DNA of 64,000 nucleotides from Bacillota bacterium (GTDB lineage: Bacteria > Bacillota > UBA4882 > UBA8346): positions 62,001 to 126,000 of the forward strand of contig JAEXFN010000020.1 of NCBI GenBank assembly GCA_023400055.1. Direction: 5' to 3'. Below the pieces are notes generated by a model. The model was not told where the DNA came from and made no database searches. It was given only the letters and a program-made list of their open reading frames with translations. Below, in pieces: positions 33,850 to 43,017 of the stretch. Both the position numbers and the translations under genes were made by a program. Numbering within the stretch: position 1 is the first letter of the stretch; each line of letters opens with the position of its first letter.

Positions 33850-34107
33850 ATGTCACCGTTAACGAATGGTAACTGCCGTCCTGATCCAGTCGAGAGGTTG
33901 AGTCCACGGGAAAAGGAAATTTTGCCCTTGGTAGCCCAAGGTTTAGATAATCGGCAGATTGGTAAGCTGCTTTTTATAAGTGAAAAAACAGCAAAGAATT
34001 ATATTACCAGTATCCGCAAGAAATTGGGTTTAGCCAACCGGACTCAAATCGCTCTCTACGCAATCAGGGAAGGGCTAATTGAGGTGAAACCTAAGGAAGA
34101 GCAATAA
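33850..34107 (+). CDS. Small LuxR/GerE-type DNA-binding protein
   Basis: 85 residues consisting almost only of a LuxR helix-turn-helix: LSPREKEILPLVAQGLDNRQIGKLLFISEKTAKNYITSIRKKLGL. There is no receiver domain. GerE of Bacillus, a late mother-cell regulator, has this stand-alone form at a similar length (74 residues), so this could be a GerE-like sporulation regulator next to the spore-type locus that begins at 35 kb. The start ATG follows GGAGGAGG. Confidence 0.88.
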   Translation: MSPLTNGNCRPDPVERLSPREKEILPLVAQGLDNRQIGKLLFISEKTAKNYITSIRKKLGLANRTQIALYAIREGLIEVKPKEEQ

Positions 34108-34114
34108 CGATTTA

Positions 34115-34150
34115 AAATATGGGCTATCAAATGGCCCATATTTCTTTTGG
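34115..34150 (+). terminator. Terminator of the LuxR-type gene
   Basis: AAATATGGGC (34115-34124) pairs with GCCCATATTT (34134-34143), followed by CTTTT. Confidence 0.8.
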
Positions 34151-34314
34151 AATGTGATACCGCGTTTTCCCTATTTTACATAAAGGTTTTTGGCCGATTT
34201 GGGTGAAATACTTTTATCAACCGAAATAGTTAAGCTGGCATTTTGGAGAAACCATTTAGCAAACATTCCACCTATCAACGCAGCAATTCATCAAAACACT
34301 TAAAGGAGCCGGCA

Positions 34315-34926
34315 ATGTCGCAATTCATCGTAGCAAAATTTCCGAAAACGACCACGCTCATCTATCCAGTACTAATCGCTGTAACCTTCGTACTCATGAA
34401 TTCAGCAGTTGCTCAAGCACAAACCGCAGCCATGCAACCTAGCAACAATCAGAGCACTCGACCTTGGCACGCAACTTCTCCACCGGTTTCGAGCTTAGTG
34501 GCTTCATCCGCCAAGAGGGTATCCAGTTTTAACGAAGGGGCAGTTTTAACCCGTGAGGAGCAAGAACTGGTTCTTCTGATAAATCAGGAAAGATCGCACA
34601 CTGGTTTGCCGGAACTGGAGATCGACCCATCCTTGGTGAAGTTGGCTCAGGCGAAAAGCCGGGATATGGTCAGTGAAAACTATTTCGGCCATATTTCTGA
34701 ACGGTTGGGTACAATTTATGACCAATTAAAACGTATCCATTATCCGTATCGCTCTGTCGCCGAGAATTTAACCGGCGCGCCCGATTATCGAAAAGCCCAT
34801 CTACGAATGATGACCAGTTCCGACCATCGCGGCAATTTGTTAAGCCCGACTTTCACCAAGATCGGAGTGGGAATCGTTAAGGGTGGGCCATTTGGAGAAA
34901 TGATTACTGAAATTTTAGTTCATTAG
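34315..34926 (+). CDS. Secreted CAP/SCP domain protein, YkwD-like
   Basis: 203 residues. ATG 34315 after AAAGGAG gives a signal peptide (TTTLIYPVLIAVTFVLMNSAVAQA). The CAP domain spans about 80-203: ELVLLINQERSHTGLPELEIDPSL, FGHIS, AENLTG, and SSDHRGNLLSPTFTKIGVG, with the two His and one Glu of the CAP cavity present. The function of bacterial CAP proteins is poorly known. Several are spore or envelope associated, which fits the neighbouring SPOCS gene. Confidence 0.9.
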   Translation: MSQFIVAKFPKTTTLIYPVLIAVTFVLMNSAVAQAQTAAMQPSNNQSTRPWHATSPPVSSLVASSAKRVSSFNEGAVLTREEQELVLLINQERSHTGLPELEIDPSLVKLAQAKSRDMVSENYFGHISERLGTIYDQLKRIHYPYRSVAENLTGAPDYRKAHLRMMTSSDHRGNLLSPTFTKIGVGIVKGGPFGEMITEILVH

Positions 34927-34991
34927 CTTTAAGACCGCGGCATATTGCCTCGGTTTTCTTTTTCTCGTTAATGGCACACACTTGGACATTT

Positions 34992-35005
34992 GCATATACT
35001 GGTAT
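34992..35005 (+). promoter_or_regulatory. Candidate late-sporulation promoter element
   Basis: GCATATACTGGTAT lies about 70 bp before the SPOCS gene at 35074. A nearly identical GCATATACATGGTAT stands at 58449 before the divergent SPOCS-like gene. It resembles sigma-K/sigma-E -10 elements (CATAnnnTA / CATAcanT) with one mismatch. Inferred only. Confidence 0.35.
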
Positions 35006-35073
35006 TAGATTTAGAAACCTTTCAACCATTCGGCCTAATCAGCCGAAGTTACGAAAGGAGGTAATCAAGTACA

Positions 35074-37647
35074 GTGGAAGCGGATGACCTTAAAAATGAT
35101 GTCAGCGTAGAAAAGAAGCCCCAAAAGTCAAAATCCCGAAAAAAAACGCCGAAAGCAACGAATAATCCGAAAATTGACGATGAACTGAGTCCATCGCAAC
35201 CAGCAAAACCGGTTGCGGTTACCAAAAAGAAGAAATCGACTTCAAAAAAGAAAAAGACTCCAGCGGCGGTTGCAGAGTCAATATCCTCTCCCGTAGAGAA
35301 AAATATAGATACAAATTCGGATGCTCAACCGATGGGTCCGGTTGAGGTCAGCAAGGTCGTAATAAAATCCCTTTCGAACGAAAAAACGGCACGTCCACGT
35401 CCTGAAGAGCTCGAAGCGATCCCGGTAAGTTCAACCGAGGAAACGACAGCCGATATCGCTCAATCCAATCCGTTTGACGCGGTTGATGAACCTGCGGTAA
35501 AAAATGTGCAAGTGCAAGGCAGCACGATCACGGTTCAACCTTTAGCGGGTGATTCGGTTAGTACTAATCCCGAAAGCGCCATTTCCGATCCGCTACCGGT
35601 TCAGCCCGTGCAGGCTGCTCAACAAGTTCAAATTGACCAAACGATAAATTTACCGTTAAGCGCAATAAAAATCAGAAATGTTGTTGGCAAAATATGCGAT
35701 GTAAGATCCGAAGTTATTGCCAATAAAGTCATTGTGCAAGGAATTGCTCACGAACAGTTATATTATGTGGCAACGGACGGAATCGTTCACCATCTGGCCA
35801 GCGATGATCATTTTAGTGCCTTTGTAGATGTCCCAGGCGCCGAAGCAGGCATGAATGCCCAGGTATCAACGACGATCGAGGATATCATTACGGAACTGGC
35901 TCCCGATGGTCTGGCGGTAACCAAAAAAGTCGTCATTCAGGTTTTTGTCAAAGTCACCGAAACCGTCCAAGTTAATTTGCAAGCCGGAGATGGACCGTTA
36001 CTCTTCGTTCAACAAGTGGTTGGCGAAAATACTGAGCAAACCCTGGTGGAAGCGGACATAACCCTGAGCGTCCCCGCGATTAAAGTGGATGAAATTGTGG
36101 GCAAAATCTGTAACCTGGAAACCGAGATCATTAAAGACAAAGTAATCATCCAAGGAATTCTCCACAAACAAATTTTCTTTGTGGATTCCGCCAATCTCGG
36201 CCGTCATCAAGGGGAAGACCTGCCATTCAGCTTATTCGTGGATGCCCCCGGAGCGGCGCCGGGTATGGATGTGCAAGTTCATCCGGTCATTGAAGGAATC
36301 TTCTTTGAACTCATCACACCGACAATCCTAAGACAGAAAGCCGTTCTAGAATTCTTCGTAAAAATAACCGAGGATATAACCATTCCCGTAGCGCTGGGAA
36401 GCGGGCCACTCTTCAAAGTCGAAGGGTTTATCGGAGAAAATAACGTTCAAGATCTGAGCGATACCACTATAACCTTGTTTACTCCGGCAGTGAAAGTTCG
36501 GGAGATCGTATCACAGCTCAAGGAACTGGAGACCCATGTCATCAAAGACAAAGTCATTGTGCAAGGGCTCATTCATAAACAGATCTTCTTTATTGGAACC
36601 GATAACGTCGAGTACCATCAGGCGGAAAATGTTCCGTTCTCCGTCTTCTTGGATATCCTGGGCGCTTCGGCCGGTGATTTGGTCCATTTGGCCACCAAGA
36701 TCGAGGCAGTCTTCTTCGAATTGCTCAACCCGACGGACTTGCGCCAAAAAATAATTATTGCCATAAATGCCGTGTTAACCAGGGAAATACAACTGAATCT
36801 GGCGATCGGTACCGGTCCGCTCTTCAAGCTGGAGCAAGTCGTCGGTGAGAATACGACGCAAGTATTGGTAGTGACCCATGAAGCAATCACACCGACAAGT
36901 TTTTCGCCACTTGCTCCGGCCAAACCGATTCCACCGGTAACACCTGTTACTCCGGTTACGCCAGTGACTCCCATTACGCCGCCGGTTCCGCCCGTCAATC
37001 CGATTGGCATTAGTAATGAGACCATCATTGTTCAGGATCCGAGCGTAACTAATTCACAGCAGATTATATTAAACAACTTGGTCCAATTGCCCGAAACGGC
37101 CATTGAGATCAAGGAGATCATCGCCAACATTATTGATTTAGCGGCAAGGCCAATTCCCGACGGAGTCTTAGTTGAAGGGCTCGTCGATAGAACCGTGGTG
37201 TTTGTGAACTCCAATAATGTCGTCAGAAGTATCTCCGACCAGATTCCGTTCTCTGTCTTGGTTAGTTTTTTGGGAATCGTCGAAGAGCAAGCCATCCACG
37301 CTACAGTAAACATCGAAGACATCACATTTAGGCTAACCGATGACGGTTCCGCGGCCAATCAGCTGATCGTACTGGAAGCAATTGTCCAATATACTCCGAC
37401 TCCGGAACAGTTTACCGTGATTACCGATGTTAGTGGGCCGGGGATTGTTCAGACTAAGTTGCCGGTGATCGCTAACAGCCAGATCACGGGGGATGGCACG
37501 ATTACCGGAGAACTCAACGTTGTTACGGATGTCAGTGGTACCGGGATAGGGAATGTCACCAAACAAGCGATACCTTTAGTCGTCGTAGGAAGTGATAACC
37601 CCAACCGAGTACTGGTCGAAGTCGTAACCGCGGTACAACTCGTATAA
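35074..37647 (+). CDS. Tandem SPOCS (DUF3794) domain protein, four domains
   Basis: An 857-residue probable spore-coat structural protein. The start is GTG 35074 after AAAGGAGG. The N-terminal 185 residues are disordered and rich in Lys, Ser and Pro (KKKKSTSKKKK). Four SPOCS repeats follow at about 185-310, 315-450, 454-580 and 655-775, with the recurring core VPAIKV.EIVGKIC.LETEIIKDKVI and QGILHKQIFFV. A Pro-Val-Thr-rich linker (about 609-645) separates repeats 3 and 4. SPOCS is known from SipL of Clostridium, which recruits SpoIVA, but SipL ends in LysM and this protein does not. Confidence 0.88.
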   Translation: MEADDLKNDVSVEKKPQKSKSRKKTPKATNNPKIDDELSPSQPAKPVAVTKKKKSTSKKKKTPAAVAESISSPVEKNIDTNSDAQPMGPVEVSKVVIKSLSNEKTARPRPEELEAIPVSSTEETTADIAQSNPFDAVDEPAVKNVQVQGSTITVQPLAGDSVSTNPESAISDPLPVQPVQAAQQVQIDQTINLPLSAIKIRNVVGKICDVRSEVIANKVIVQGIAHEQLYYVATDGIVHHLASDDHFSAFVDVPGAEAGMNAQVSTTIEDIITELAPDGLAVTKKVVIQVFVKVTETVQVNLQAGDGPLLFVQQVVGENTEQTLVEADITLSVPAIKVDEIVGKICNLETEIIKDKVIIQGILHKQIFFVDSANLGRHQGEDLPFSLFVDAPGAAPGMDVQVHPVIEGIFFELITPTILRQKAVLEFFVKITEDITIPVALGSGPLFKVEGFIGENNVQDLSDTTITLFTPAVKVREIVSQLKELETHVIKDKVIVQGLIHKQIFFIGTDNVEYHQAENVPFSVFLDILGASAGDLVHLATKIEAVFFELLNPTDLRQKIIIAINAVLTREIQLNLAIGTGPLFKLEQVVGENTTQVLVVTHEAITPTSFSPLAPAKPIPPVTPVTPVTPVTPITPPVPPVNPIGISNETIIVQDPSVTNSQQIILNNLVQLPETAIEIKEIIANIIDLAARPIPDGVLVEGLVDRTVVFVNSNNVVRSISDQIPFSVLVSFLGIVEEQAIHATVNIEDITFRLTDDGSAANQLIVLEAIVQYTPTPEQFTVITDVSGPGIVQTKLPVIANSQITGDGTITGELNVVTDVSGTGIGNVTKQAIPLVVVGSDNPNRVLVEVVTAVQLV

Positions 37648-37668
37648 ATACCGTATCAACCATCAGGA

Positions 37669-37700
37669 AAGAGGTTAATCTCTGGTTAACCTCTTTTTTT
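37669..37700 (+). terminator. Terminator of the four-SPOCS gene
   Basis: AAGAGGTTAA (37669-37678) pairs with TTAACCTCTT (37686-37695), then TTTTT. Confidence 0.87.
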
Positions 37701-37911
37701 ACTGATTTAAATTTAAAATGAATAACATATTTTAGAAGCGTAATCTATCCTTGGATTCAGGGCAATCAAAAGGGAAGCAAAACAATAAAGTCAATTCAAA
37801 CTCTTTTATAGGCTATCTACGATTAGGCTTTATCCGGGTTTAATTGGCTGCCCAGTTCGGAAATAGCTATCTTTTAAAGCAATCTCGTATTTCAAGGGGG
37901 AGAATGTGCGA

Positions 37912-38856
37912 ATGGCTAAGATTTTAGTTACTGGAAGTCTGGGGACGATTGGAAGGCCTTTGGTCAAAGAGTTAAAAAGTCGCGGCCATGAAGTATGGCA
38001 GGTCGATCTGCAGCATTGTCAGGAAGATAATTACCTTCGGGCCGATATCAGTGAATACCGACAATTGGATAATATTTTCCAGCATGATTTCGATTATGTT
38101 TATCATTTGGCCGCGGAATTTGGCAGGCTTAATGGAGAGGAGTATTACGAACAGGTTTGGCGGACCAATGTGATCGGAACCCGTAATATTCTCGAATATC
38201 AGAAAAAACGCGGTTTTCGATTGATTTTTACCAGTTCTTCTGAGATTTATGGTGAAGCCGGCAATCTGTATCTCAACGAGGAACTGTCAGAATCTTCGCC
38301 TTTGTTTCAACATAACGATTACGCCATCTCGAAATGGGTCAATGAACTTCAAATTCTCAATTTTCAGAAAAAATTTCATACCGAGACCGTCCGGGTAAGA
38401 TTATTTAATGCCTATGGTCCCGGGGAATTTTATCATCCCTACCGAAGCGTGGTTTGTCTTTTCTGTTATCGCGCCTTACATCATCAGTCATTCCAGGTTT
38501 ATAAAAACTATCACCGGGTATTTATGTACATTGATGACTTAATTCCGACGCTCGCGAATATCGTCGATCGTTTCATCCCGGGACGCGTCTATAACATCGG
38601 CGGCAATGAATACCGGAGCGTGGAAGAACTGGCCGATTTAGTCCTCCGCTACACCGGAGCAAGCACTGATCTTATTCGATTATTGCCTGAGGATGCGCAT
38701 AATACGGTAAATAAGCGTCCCGACATTACCAAGGCCGTTAATGAATTGAGACATTCGCCTCAAATTCCTTTGGAGGAGGGTCTTCCCAATACGATCCGTT
38801 GGATGCAGGTGGTTTACGAGTCGTCGTGTTTGCCGCTGGATTTGGAGATCAAATAA
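37912..38856 (+). CDS. NAD-dependent sugar-nucleotide epimerase/dehydratase
   Basis: 314 residues, extended SDR fold. The nucleotide motif GSLGTIGR (about 8-15), the Ser of FTSSSEIYGE and the YxxxK pair in DYAISKWVNE are intact. RLFNAYGPGE is typical of GalE/RfbB-like enzymes. It acts on an NDP-sugar in surface-glycan synthesis; the substrate cannot be assigned. ATG 37912 follows AAGGGGGAG; GTG 37906 is possible. It opens the glycan region on the plus strand. Confidence 0.88.
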   Translation: MAKILVTGSLGTIGRPLVKELKSRGHEVWQVDLQHCQEDNYLRADISEYRQLDNIFQHDFDYVYHLAAEFGRLNGEEYYEQVWRTNVIGTRNILEYQKKRGFRLIFTSSSEIYGEAGNLYLNEELSESSPLFQHNDYAISKWVNELQILNFQKKFHTETVRVRLFNAYGPGEFYHPYRSVVCLFCYRALHHQSFQVYKNYHRVFMYIDDLIPTLANIVDRFIPGRVYNIGGNEYRSVEELADLVLRYTGASTDLIRLLPEDAHNTVNKRPDITKAVNELRHSPQIPLEEGLPNTIRWMQVVYESSCLPLDLEIK

Positions 38857-38900
38857 TCGATGAGGGATTTTCATTGATTGCTATTCTTTGAGTAAATAAT

Positions 38901-38923
38901 AAGACCATCGTTATGATGGTCTT
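38901..38923. terminator. Hairpin between convergent genes
   Basis: AAGACCATC (38901-38909), a GTTAT loop, GATGGTCTT (38915-38923). On the minus strand it is followed by TTATTATTT, so it could end the glycosyltransferase transcript. Confidence 0.55.
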
Positions 38924-39641
38924 AAACTCTTTCACGCCACTCTTCCAGGATCATTCCTTTTTCGGCATTGCCGTTTATCAGATTCAAATAACTCGGTTTT
39001 TTCTCGGTTCGCAGGTAAAAATCGGCTTTTTGCCTTCTTTGCCAAAAATAAACGTAGCCGTAATGTTTGGCCCAAACATCAATATCTTTACGGTTGCCTG
39101 TGATGCCTTTGGGAATGCGTCCGCAATGGTGATTTTCGGCGAATCCTGACGGCAAAAATTGTAGGGTGTTCAGATTCTGGCCCCAGGTGGTCCAGAGCGC
39201 ATCTTTCCAAAACTGTCCCCATTTCGAATTCTCGTTCCGGTAATGGGTGAGATCATTCCAAAAGTATAGCAGGCGTAAACGAAAGATGGTATATTGCGGA
39301 TTCTGGGGATCAATGGCCGAAATCTCTTCCAGGATTTTTGAGGCGGCCTTCTTTTCGAGAACTTCGTCGCCGTCCAGTGCCAGAATCCAATCGGGTTTTA
39401 ACGCCAAGGTATATTTGAGCAGCTTGTTTTTATCCCGGACTTGATCGGAGACGGGACGGATCTGGCGATAATAGCGAACCTTGGGAAACTTGCGGCAAAT
39501 ATTGGGAGTGTCATCGGTGGAGCCATCATCGAGGATTACGATATGATCGGCAATTTTGGAAGTCTCCGACAACGAATCGCCAATCCACATGGACACATTC
39601 TTGATTCGCATACTGCAGGCAATAATCGGCTTTTTAAACAC
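38922..39641 (-). CDS. Family 2 glycosyltransferase
   Basis: 239 residues, GT-A fold. Donor-binding VILDDGSTDDT (about 35-46) and the DXD-type ILALDGDEV (about 86-94) are present. There is no transmembrane helix. The start is GTG 39641 after GGGAGGAAG. It is followed 10 bp upstream on the same strand by the cupin gene, so it is likely the last gene of a four-gene operon running from 41885 to 38922. Confidence 0.88.
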   Translation of the reverse strand: MFKKPIIACSMRIKNVSMWIGDSLSETSKIADHIVILDDGSTDDTPNICRKFPKVRYYRQIRPVSDQVRDKNKLLKYTLALKPDWILALDGDEVLEKKAASKILEEISAIDPQNPQYTIFRLRLLYFWNDLTHYRNENSKWGQFWKDALWTTWGQNLNTLQFLPSGFAENHHCGRIPKGITGNRKDIDVWAKHYGYVYFWQRRQKADFYLRTEKKPSYLNLINGNAEKGMILEEWRERV

Positions 39642-39651
39642 TGCTTCCTCC

Positions 39652-40047
39652 CTAAATGAGATTCATTGGATAAGTATCCGGCTGGTTTGGATCAAACTCT
39701 CGATCAATGTAAGCAATGATCAACGCCGGGTCTGAATGGCTGTTTTTAAGCGCATGAGCGGTACCGGCGGGTATGGCGACGACTTCCGGCTTGGTTGCAG
39801 TGAGTGTTTTTACGATGTCTTTCTGAGCGGTTATATCACGCAGTAACAATTCCACCGTCCCCTGGGCCAAGAAAAACCATTCATTTTTATTCTGATGATA
39901 ATGGTTGCCGCGTATCGCTCCCGGATTCATCGTAAAAAGATAAACCAGTCCCCAGTCCTCACGTCCCAATTGCCGCCCCGGAAAGATCTCCACCAGCCGT
40001 CCCCGGGGATCCGTTTTTTCCTCTAAAAAGCGACTTGTGATAGCCAT
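39652..40047 (-). CDS. Cupin-type sugar epimerase/isomerase (WxcM/CapF C-terminal-like)
   Basis: 131 residues from ATG 40047 after AGAGGAG. The cupin signature is GNHYHQNKNEWFFLAQGTVEL with IPAGTAHALKN. It resembles the cupin half of CapF/WbjC, which epimerises a UDP-4-keto sugar, or a WxcM-like ketoisomerase. Its start lies inside the last 89 bp of the preceding reductase gene in another frame. In CapF the reductase and cupin are one polypeptide, so this looks like the split form. Confidence 0.82.
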   Translation of the reverse strand: MAITSRFLEEKTDPRGRLVEIFPGRQLGREDWGLVYLFTMNPGAIRGNHYHQNKNEWFFLAQGTVELLLRDITAQKDIVKTLTATKPEVVAIPAGTAHALKNSHSDPALIIAYIDREFDPNQPDTYPMNLI

Positions 40048-40897
40048 TTTTGCGCTCCTCTTCAAAACAGTGTAAACTCTCCGCTAGGTTGGGCGGGGGA
40101 TAACCTAAGGTTGCGGTAATCTTGGCTGTATTTAAACTGACATCACGCGGGCGTGGCGCCGCAAACTGAAAGTCACTGGCGGATGTGGAATGGATTAAAT
40201 TGGGATTTAAACCAAACACTTCGGTCACCTTTAAACCCATTTCATATTTGGAGACCCTTTCCGAACCGGCCAAATTCCAGACACCGGTCAACTTGCGCTC
40301 GATCGCTTGTTGAATCAATTTCACCAGGCAACCGGTATAGATGGGGGTGGAGAAGAGATCGTTGAATAAAGAGAGCGGCTGTCCGGCTTGGAGCTTTTTA
40401 ACGATCTGCTCCGGCAAGCTTTCCTTGAGGTTCAGCAAGTTAAGTCCAAAGATACAGGTGCGGATGATTAAGCTGCCGGCAGGCAATAATTTTTCGGCGG
40501 CATACTTGGTCTCGGCATAAACATTGATCGGGTGGGGAAGATCCGTTTCGGAATAATTTCCGGTCATTCCGTCATATATAAAATCGGTCGAGATGTAAAC
40601 GAATTTTGCGTCGGGGAATGCCTTCACTAAATTTTCGGTACCCTTGACATTGACAGCCCAGGCGTCGTCGAGATGTTTCTGGCAATAATCCACATCGGTA
40701 AGCGCCGCAGTATGAATCACGATCTCCGTCGGATACCGCGAATGGATGGGTTGGGTAAGGTCGACAAAAAGGTCATGACAGCCAGGGATGGATACAGGCT
40801 CACCGTATTGCGTCACGGTTGTCTCAAATTGCTCGGCCAGTTCCACGGCCATTCTATGGCCGAGCATTCCGTTAGCTCCAGTGATTAAGATTTTCAT
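39959..40897 (-). CDS. RmlD/CapF-like NDP-sugar reductase
   Basis: 312 residues, SDR fold. It has ILITGANGMLGHR at the start (ATG 40897), the FVYISTDFIYDG block and the YxxxK pair in NVYAETKYAAEKLL. It should reduce a 4-keto sugar nucleotide, working with the dehydratase before it and the cupin after it. It overlaps the dehydratase gene by 26 bp and the cupin gene by 89 bp. The last 30 residues (SLFRGKNGSPGTAGGDLSG) lie in the overlap and look non-native. Confidence 0.87.
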   Translation of the reverse strand: MKILITGANGMLGHRMAVELAEQFETTVTQYGEPVSIPGCHDLFVDLTQPIHSRYPTEIVIHTAALTDVDYCQKHLDDAWAVNVKGTENLVKAFPDAKFVYISTDFIYDGMTGNYSETDLPHPINVYAETKYAAEKLLPAGSLIIRTCIFGLNLLNLKESLPEQIVKKLQAGQPLSLFNDLFSTPIYTGCLVKLIQQAIERKLTGVWNLAGSERVSKYEMGLKVTEVFGLNPNLIHSTSASDFQFAAPRPRDVSLNTAKITATLGYPPPNLAESLHCFEEERKNGYHKSLFRGKNGSPGTAGGDLSGAAIGT

Positions 40898-41885
40898 CCA
40901 ACCAGCCTTCTTCTTGCAGAAGTTTCCGGATTTCGCTGCGGGAAAGGAGATTGGTCTTATCGGAACTGTACTCTCCCGAAACCATCTTATTAAGCCGGTT
41001 GTAGTTTTGATACGAGATCGGCAGTGAAACCTTGGGTAAAATGATGAAATAATCTTCATCTTCGACGGTACGCAAAGATTCCTCTTCCGAGACCAAAACC
41101 TCGTGAATTTTCTCGCCCGGCCTTACCCCCATCTTTTGGACCACCAACTCTCCGGTGGAGTCCAGTTCTTCCAGCAAGGTCTCAGCCAGATCAATGATCT
41201 TGATCCCCGGCAATTTTTTGACAAAGATTTCACCGCCGATGCTCAATTCCAGCGCTTTAAAGACCAGGTCGATCGCTTCATCGAGTTTGATCACGAAACG
41301 AGTCATCTGATTGTCGGTAATCTGCGGATTCTCATGGTGGCGGATTAAATGGACAAAATGGGGAATCACCGAACCGCGGGAGCCGATTACGTTTCCATAG
41401 CGCACGCAGGCAAAGACCGTTCCTTGTTGCGCCTGGTTGGCAATGGTCATGATCTTTTCTTGCAGCGCTTTGGTCATTCCCATGACATTGACCGGTTTGA
41501 CCGCTTTATCGGTGCTGATGGCAATGACTTTTTCCACTCCGTTGGCGATGGCTGCGTCCACCAGGTTTTGCGCGCCTTCGACGTTGGTCAAAATCGCTTG
41601 CCGCACGTTATATTCGCAGGAAGGGACCTGTTTAAGGGCGGCGGCATGAAATACATAATGAATTCCTTTCAAGCTTTCCTGTAAAGATAGGCGGTCCCGA
41701 ACATCGCCGATAATAAACTTGACAAATGAATAATCGCTATATAACTTACGCAAATCATCTTGTTTCTTCTCATCACGACTAAAAACCCGAATTTCTTCAG
41801 GTTTTAATTCAATGAGGCGTTGCAGAATCTGGTGGCCGAAGGATCCGGTTCCTCCCGTGACTAAAACTTTCTTACCTTTAAACAA
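40872..41885 (-). CDS. UDP-GlcNAc 4,6-dehydratase (CapD/CapE/PseB type)
   Basis: 337 residues. TTG 41885 after AGAGGTG gives the typical start (M)FKGKKVLVTGGTGSFGHQIL. The catalytic triad is of the inverting type: STDKAVKPVNVMGMTKALQE has Lys in place of Tyr in the usual YxxxK first position, as in FlaA1/PseB/CapE. It dehydrates UDP-GlcNAc to a 4-keto-6-deoxy sugar. With the reductase and cupin downstream, this is the CapE-CapF type branch to a FucNAc-like sugar; the alternative is a pseudaminic or legionaminic branch. Confidence 0.9.
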   Translation of the reverse strand: MFKGKKVLVTGGTGSFGHQILQRLIELKPEEIRVFSRDEKKQDDLRKLYSDYSFVKFIIGDVRDRLSLQESLKGIHYVFHAAALKQVPSCEYNVRQAILTNVEGAQNLVDAAIANGVEKVIAISTDKAVKPVNVMGMTKALQEKIMTIANQAQQGTVFACVRYGNVIGSRGSVIPHFVHLIRHHENPQITDNQMTRFVIKLDEAIDLVFKALELSIGGEIFVKKLPGIKIIDLAETLLEELDSTGELVVQKMGVRPGEKIHEVLVSEEESLRTVEDEDYFIILPKVSLPISYQNYNRLNKMVSGEYSSDKTNLLSRSEIRKLLQEEGWLDENLNHWS

Positions 41886-42056
41886 TGGGGTCACCTCTTT
41901 GGGCTTTATGTTTGCGATTATTACAGTATATTCGTTCAAACAAGACCCGAACCGGGCAATAGTCAAATGAGAATCGGAACCGGCAATTTATACGGGAGTC
42001 CTGTAAATCCGGTGGCTTTACTGTCATATGATAGAAGAAAAACCCTTGGAGCGATG

Positions 42057-42932
42057 ATGAAAAGGAATATTTTAATCGTTCATCCCTTCACACCGTATGA
42101 ACCGGGCCGTTTTTTTGAAGATGCTTTGCGCGAGATCGGATTTCAATTCACTTTGTGCGATCACGGGGTCGATTTTAATACGATCAATCAAAACCTGTAT
42201 GATGCGGTCCTATTTATAGAAAGTCCCTGGCGCTTGCCGGATCCGGTCCTCAATATTCAAAGGGTAACCATTCCCAAATTCTACTGGGTGGTTCATGGCG
42301 AAAGCCGGCTCGATTTCAACATTCAGAAGGCCCGCGAATATCAGATTAACTATATGCTGCTCGCCAACTCGTATCATTTGGCGCCGCGCTATGGCGGAAT
42401 GCTATGCTATCCGCTGCCGATGGCAGTTGATTTGCGCTATTTCGCCCCTTATAACCGGCCGCTCGTCAACCGGCAGTATGATATCTCGTTTATCGGGAGT
42501 TTCGCACCGGCTACATTCTATGCGGAACGAAACCGATTATTGAAATTGATCCAAAATAGTTTTCCGCATCTCCGTCTCAAGTTCAGTCAGGGGCTGTACC
42601 TCGATCAACTGGGGGACGTTTACGGCAACAGCAAAATCGTTTTTAACTGGAACTATATGAATATTCTGACGGTCAGGCCCTTCGAAGCGATGGCCGGCGG
42701 AGCCGTGCTTTTGACCAATCCGGCCAACGGCATCGAATACCTCGGCCAGAACCGGTTGCATTATGTGATGTACCGCAATGACCCCGACATCATCAATAAA
42801 ATCAATTTTTACCTCGCCAATCCATCAAAATCAGTGAAAGTGATGACCAACGGTTATCAAATGATCGCCTCCGGGCATACCTATATCCATCGGGCCCGGG
42901 AATTCGAACGGATTTTGAGCACCTATGTGTAA
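42057..42932 (+). CDS. CgeB-like glycosyltransferase, paralog 1
   Basis: 291 residues from ATG 42057 (ATG 42054 is adjacent) after GGAG. GT-B-like: the N-half begins ILIVHPFTPYEPGRFFEDAL, and the C-half has the CgeB-type core YDISFIGSF, KIVFNWNYMNILTVRPFEAMAGGAVLLTNP. CgeB of Bacillus acts on the outermost spore layer. It is about 50 percent identical by eye to the next gene, a recent duplication. It probably glycosylates spore or cell surface material. Confidence 0.8.
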   Translation: MKRNILIVHPFTPYEPGRFFEDALREIGFQFTLCDHGVDFNTINQNLYDAVLFIESPWRLPDPVLNIQRVTIPKFYWVVHGESRLDFNIQKAREYQINYMLLANSYHLAPRYGGMLCYPLPMAVDLRYFAPYNRPLVNRQYDISFIGSFAPATFYAERNRLLKLIQNSFPHLRLKFSQGLYLDQLGDVYGNSKIVFNWNYMNILTVRPFEAMAGGAVLLTNPANGIEYLGQNRLHYVMYRNDPDIINKINFYLANPSKSVKVMTNGYQMIASGHTYIHRAREFERILSTYV

Positions 42933-43017
42933 TCAAAACCATTAACAGCCAGCAACCAACGATTCTAGCCCCGAATCCGCGAAATCGAATTTTATAAATT
43001 TTGGCAATCGCTAACCT

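Noticed and set aside
37757..37850. Fourth copy of the hairpin element
   Set aside because: GGGAAGCAAAACAATAAAGTC and a right arm with GGATAAAGCC are only weakly similar to the element; arm complementarity is poor.
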